This document shows positions 63,204-64,000 of a DNA stretch of 64,000 bases, piece by piece. The notes beneath the pieces are model-generated. The model saw only the letters and a program-made list of their open reading frames with translations. It was not told the origin of the DNA and did not search any database. The first letter of the stretch is position 1. The number at the start of each line of letters is the position of its first letter. The position numbers were made by a program, and so were the translations under genes. Origin of the DNA: CAYFFV01 sp964342695 (GTDB lineage: Bacteria > Acidobacteriota > Vicinamibacteria > Vicinamibacterales > UBA8438); assembly GCA_964342695.1 (NCBI GenBank), contig CAYFFV010000010.1, positions 1 through 64,000 on the forward strand. The letters run 5' to 3'.

Positions 63204-63261
63204 TGTAGCCGAGTTTTATTGATTTTAAAGGCCATCACTTACGCTAGGTGATGGCTTTTTT
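63198..63261 (+). promoter_or_regulatory. transcription attenuator upstream of hom
   Basis: Two alternative hairpins share the strand CCATCAC (63232-63238). The terminator pairs it with GTGATGG (63248-63254), extended by AAAGG and CTTTT pairs, and is followed by a T-run (63256-63261). The competing antiterminator pairs it with GTGATG at 63200-63205, which contains the leader peptide stop TGA (63201-63203). A GCGCC near 63152 can in turn pair with GGCGG at 63195-63199. This is the layout of ribosome-mediated attenuation. Confidence 0.7.
63227..63261 (+). terminator. intrinsic terminator of the attenuator
   Basis: Stem of about 12 pairs (AAAGGCCATCAC with GTGATGGCTTTT, one G-U pair) and T-run, ending 53 bases before the hom ATG. 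It would stop transcription before hom unless the antiterminator forms. Confidence 0.85.
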
Positions 63262-63313
63262 ATTAGGAATCACAAAAACGTGTTAAGCAGGAAGTTTTAG
63301 TAGGAAATTAGAT

Positions 63314-64000
63314 ATGTTGTCAGTCGCTCTAGTTGGATTTGGCACGGTGGGAAAAGCAGTGGCGAAGATACTTGATTCTGGCCTTCATGGTGGACTCTGC
63401 TTGAGTTATGTGTTCAACAGGAACATCGAAGACAAAAAAGTTGATTGGCTTGCCGGTCAGGTGGTATGGACGGATGATATTAACGCGATCATTTCCTCTG
63501 ATGTAGATGTGGTTGTCGAGGTTGTGGGAGGCGAAGATCCAGCCGTAGACTGGATTCGGAGAGCGCTTGAGTCGGGCAAGTCGGTTGTCACGGCAAATAA
63601 ACAGGCGATCGCGCATCAAGGTGCAGAACTCGAAGCTATCGCCATCAAGAACGGTAAGTCTATGTTTTTTGGTGCTGCTGTTGCCGGTGGAGTTCCTGTA
63701 ATTAACGGTGTAACTGAGGGGCTTGCCGGTGATCAAGTGGTCGGGCTTTGTGGAATACTGAACGGAACCTGCAATTTCATCTTGACGAGAATGGAGATTG
63801 ATGGTCTGTCCTTTGATGCAGCACTGGCTGAAGCTCAAGAACTAGGATTCGCTGAGTCTGATCCGACTGCCGATGTAGATGGTTTTGACGCGCAAGCCAA
63901 GCTAGCGATACTTTCAGCCGTTGGATTAGGACTTCCTCTTGACGTGAATGAAATTACAACAGGCAGTATTCGGCCTGTCGAGGCGGTTGATTTTATCTAT
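63314..64000 (+). CDS. hom: homoserine dehydrogenase (3'-truncated by window edge)
   Basis: NADP-linked step from aspartate semialdehyde to homoserine, on the route to Thr, Met and Ile. 229 codons are visible, no stop. Rossmann start SVALVGFGTVGKAVAKIL, then VDVVVEVVGG, SGKSVVTANKQAIA with the conserved lysine, GAAVAGGVPVINGV and GILNGTCNFILTRM, LGFAESDPTADVDGFDAQAKLAIL. The C-terminal part, including any ACT domain, lies outside. AGGA lies about nine bases before the ATG. Placed behind a likely Thr-sensing attenuator. Confidence 0.95.
   Translation, partial: MLSVALVGFGTVGKAVAKILDSGLHGGLCLSYVFNRNIEDKKVDWLAGQVVWTDDINAIISSDVDVVVEVVGGEDPAVDWIRRALESGKSVVTANKQAIAHQGAELEAIAIKNGKSMFFGAAVAGGVPVINGVTEGLAGDQVVGLCGILNGTCNFILTRMEIDGLSFDAALAEAQELGFAESDPTADVDGFDAQAKLAILSAVGLGLPLDVNEITTGSIRPVEAVDFIY

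Noticed and set aside
62935..63313. SAM- or T-box-type riboswitch upstream of hom
   Set aside because: No conserved SAM-I/SAM-II core or T-box sequence; the short coding frame with alternative hairpins fits ribosome-mediated attenuation better.

Overview
This 64-kb window looks like core chromosome from a Gram-negative, respiring heterotroph of moderate GC content. No phage, insertion sequence, CRISPR array or rRNA was seen. Several gene families point to Acidobacteriota or a nearby phylum: a split cytochrome b with a multiheme c protein, a type II secretion/type IV pilus hybrid operon whose secretin carries a cohesin-like tail, an ACE-like M2 peptidase, a lone phosphoglucose isomerase of the transaldolase-fusion type, and a microcompartment shell gene. 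That placement is an inference from gene content; no 16S gene is present.

Left part (1-13.7 kb, all +): central energy metabolism. A TCA block (mdh, sucC, sucD, korA, korB) uses ferredoxin-dependent 2-oxoacid oxidation, then come ndk, a DUF2905 gene and dcd. A respiratory bc-type complex follows: a HEAT-repeat membrane protein, a Rieske protein, a b6-like cytochrome b, a subunit-IV-like protein and an octaheme c protein with a long coiled coil.

Middle (13.7-36 kb, mixed strands): sirtuin, phosphoglucose isomerase, enoyl-CoA hydratase, class III CoA transferase, two neighbouring FMN hydroxy-acid oxidase paralogues (one without key residues), a serine hydrolase, a DUF898-like membrane protein, and an ammonium transporter with a well-matched sigma-54 promoter. 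Then initiator tRNA-Met, an FtsB-like protein, cutA, a YqaA-like membrane protein, RNase III with an N-terminal DUF2007-like domain, an ATPase, purA, an M2 peptidase lipoprotein, a cupin, lactate permease, a small Rieske ferredoxin, a ComEC-like metallo-hydrolase and a YdjM-like membrane protein.

Right part (36-64 kb): the glycine cleavage operon gcvT-gcvH-gcvP, a class IV aminotransferase, nnr, tsaE, then a long minus-strand run. In transcription order it holds a lytic transglycosylase, a BMC shell protein, a BMC-type aldehyde dehydrogenase with an unusual tail, an M23 peptidase, secA and guaB. From 52.5 to 61.9 kb a tightly coupled ten-gene operon encodes an envelope secretion/pilus machine. 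The window ends with a second serine hydrolase and a homoserine dehydrogenase gene cut by the window edge. The latter is preceded by what looks like a leader-peptide transcription attenuator.

Most notable: the hom attenuator with a tandem Thr codon leader peptide, the BMC shell/aldehyde dehydrogenase pair with an EutQ/EutT-like tail, the DUF2007-RNase III fusion, the octaheme bc complex, and the cohesin-tailed secretin operon.
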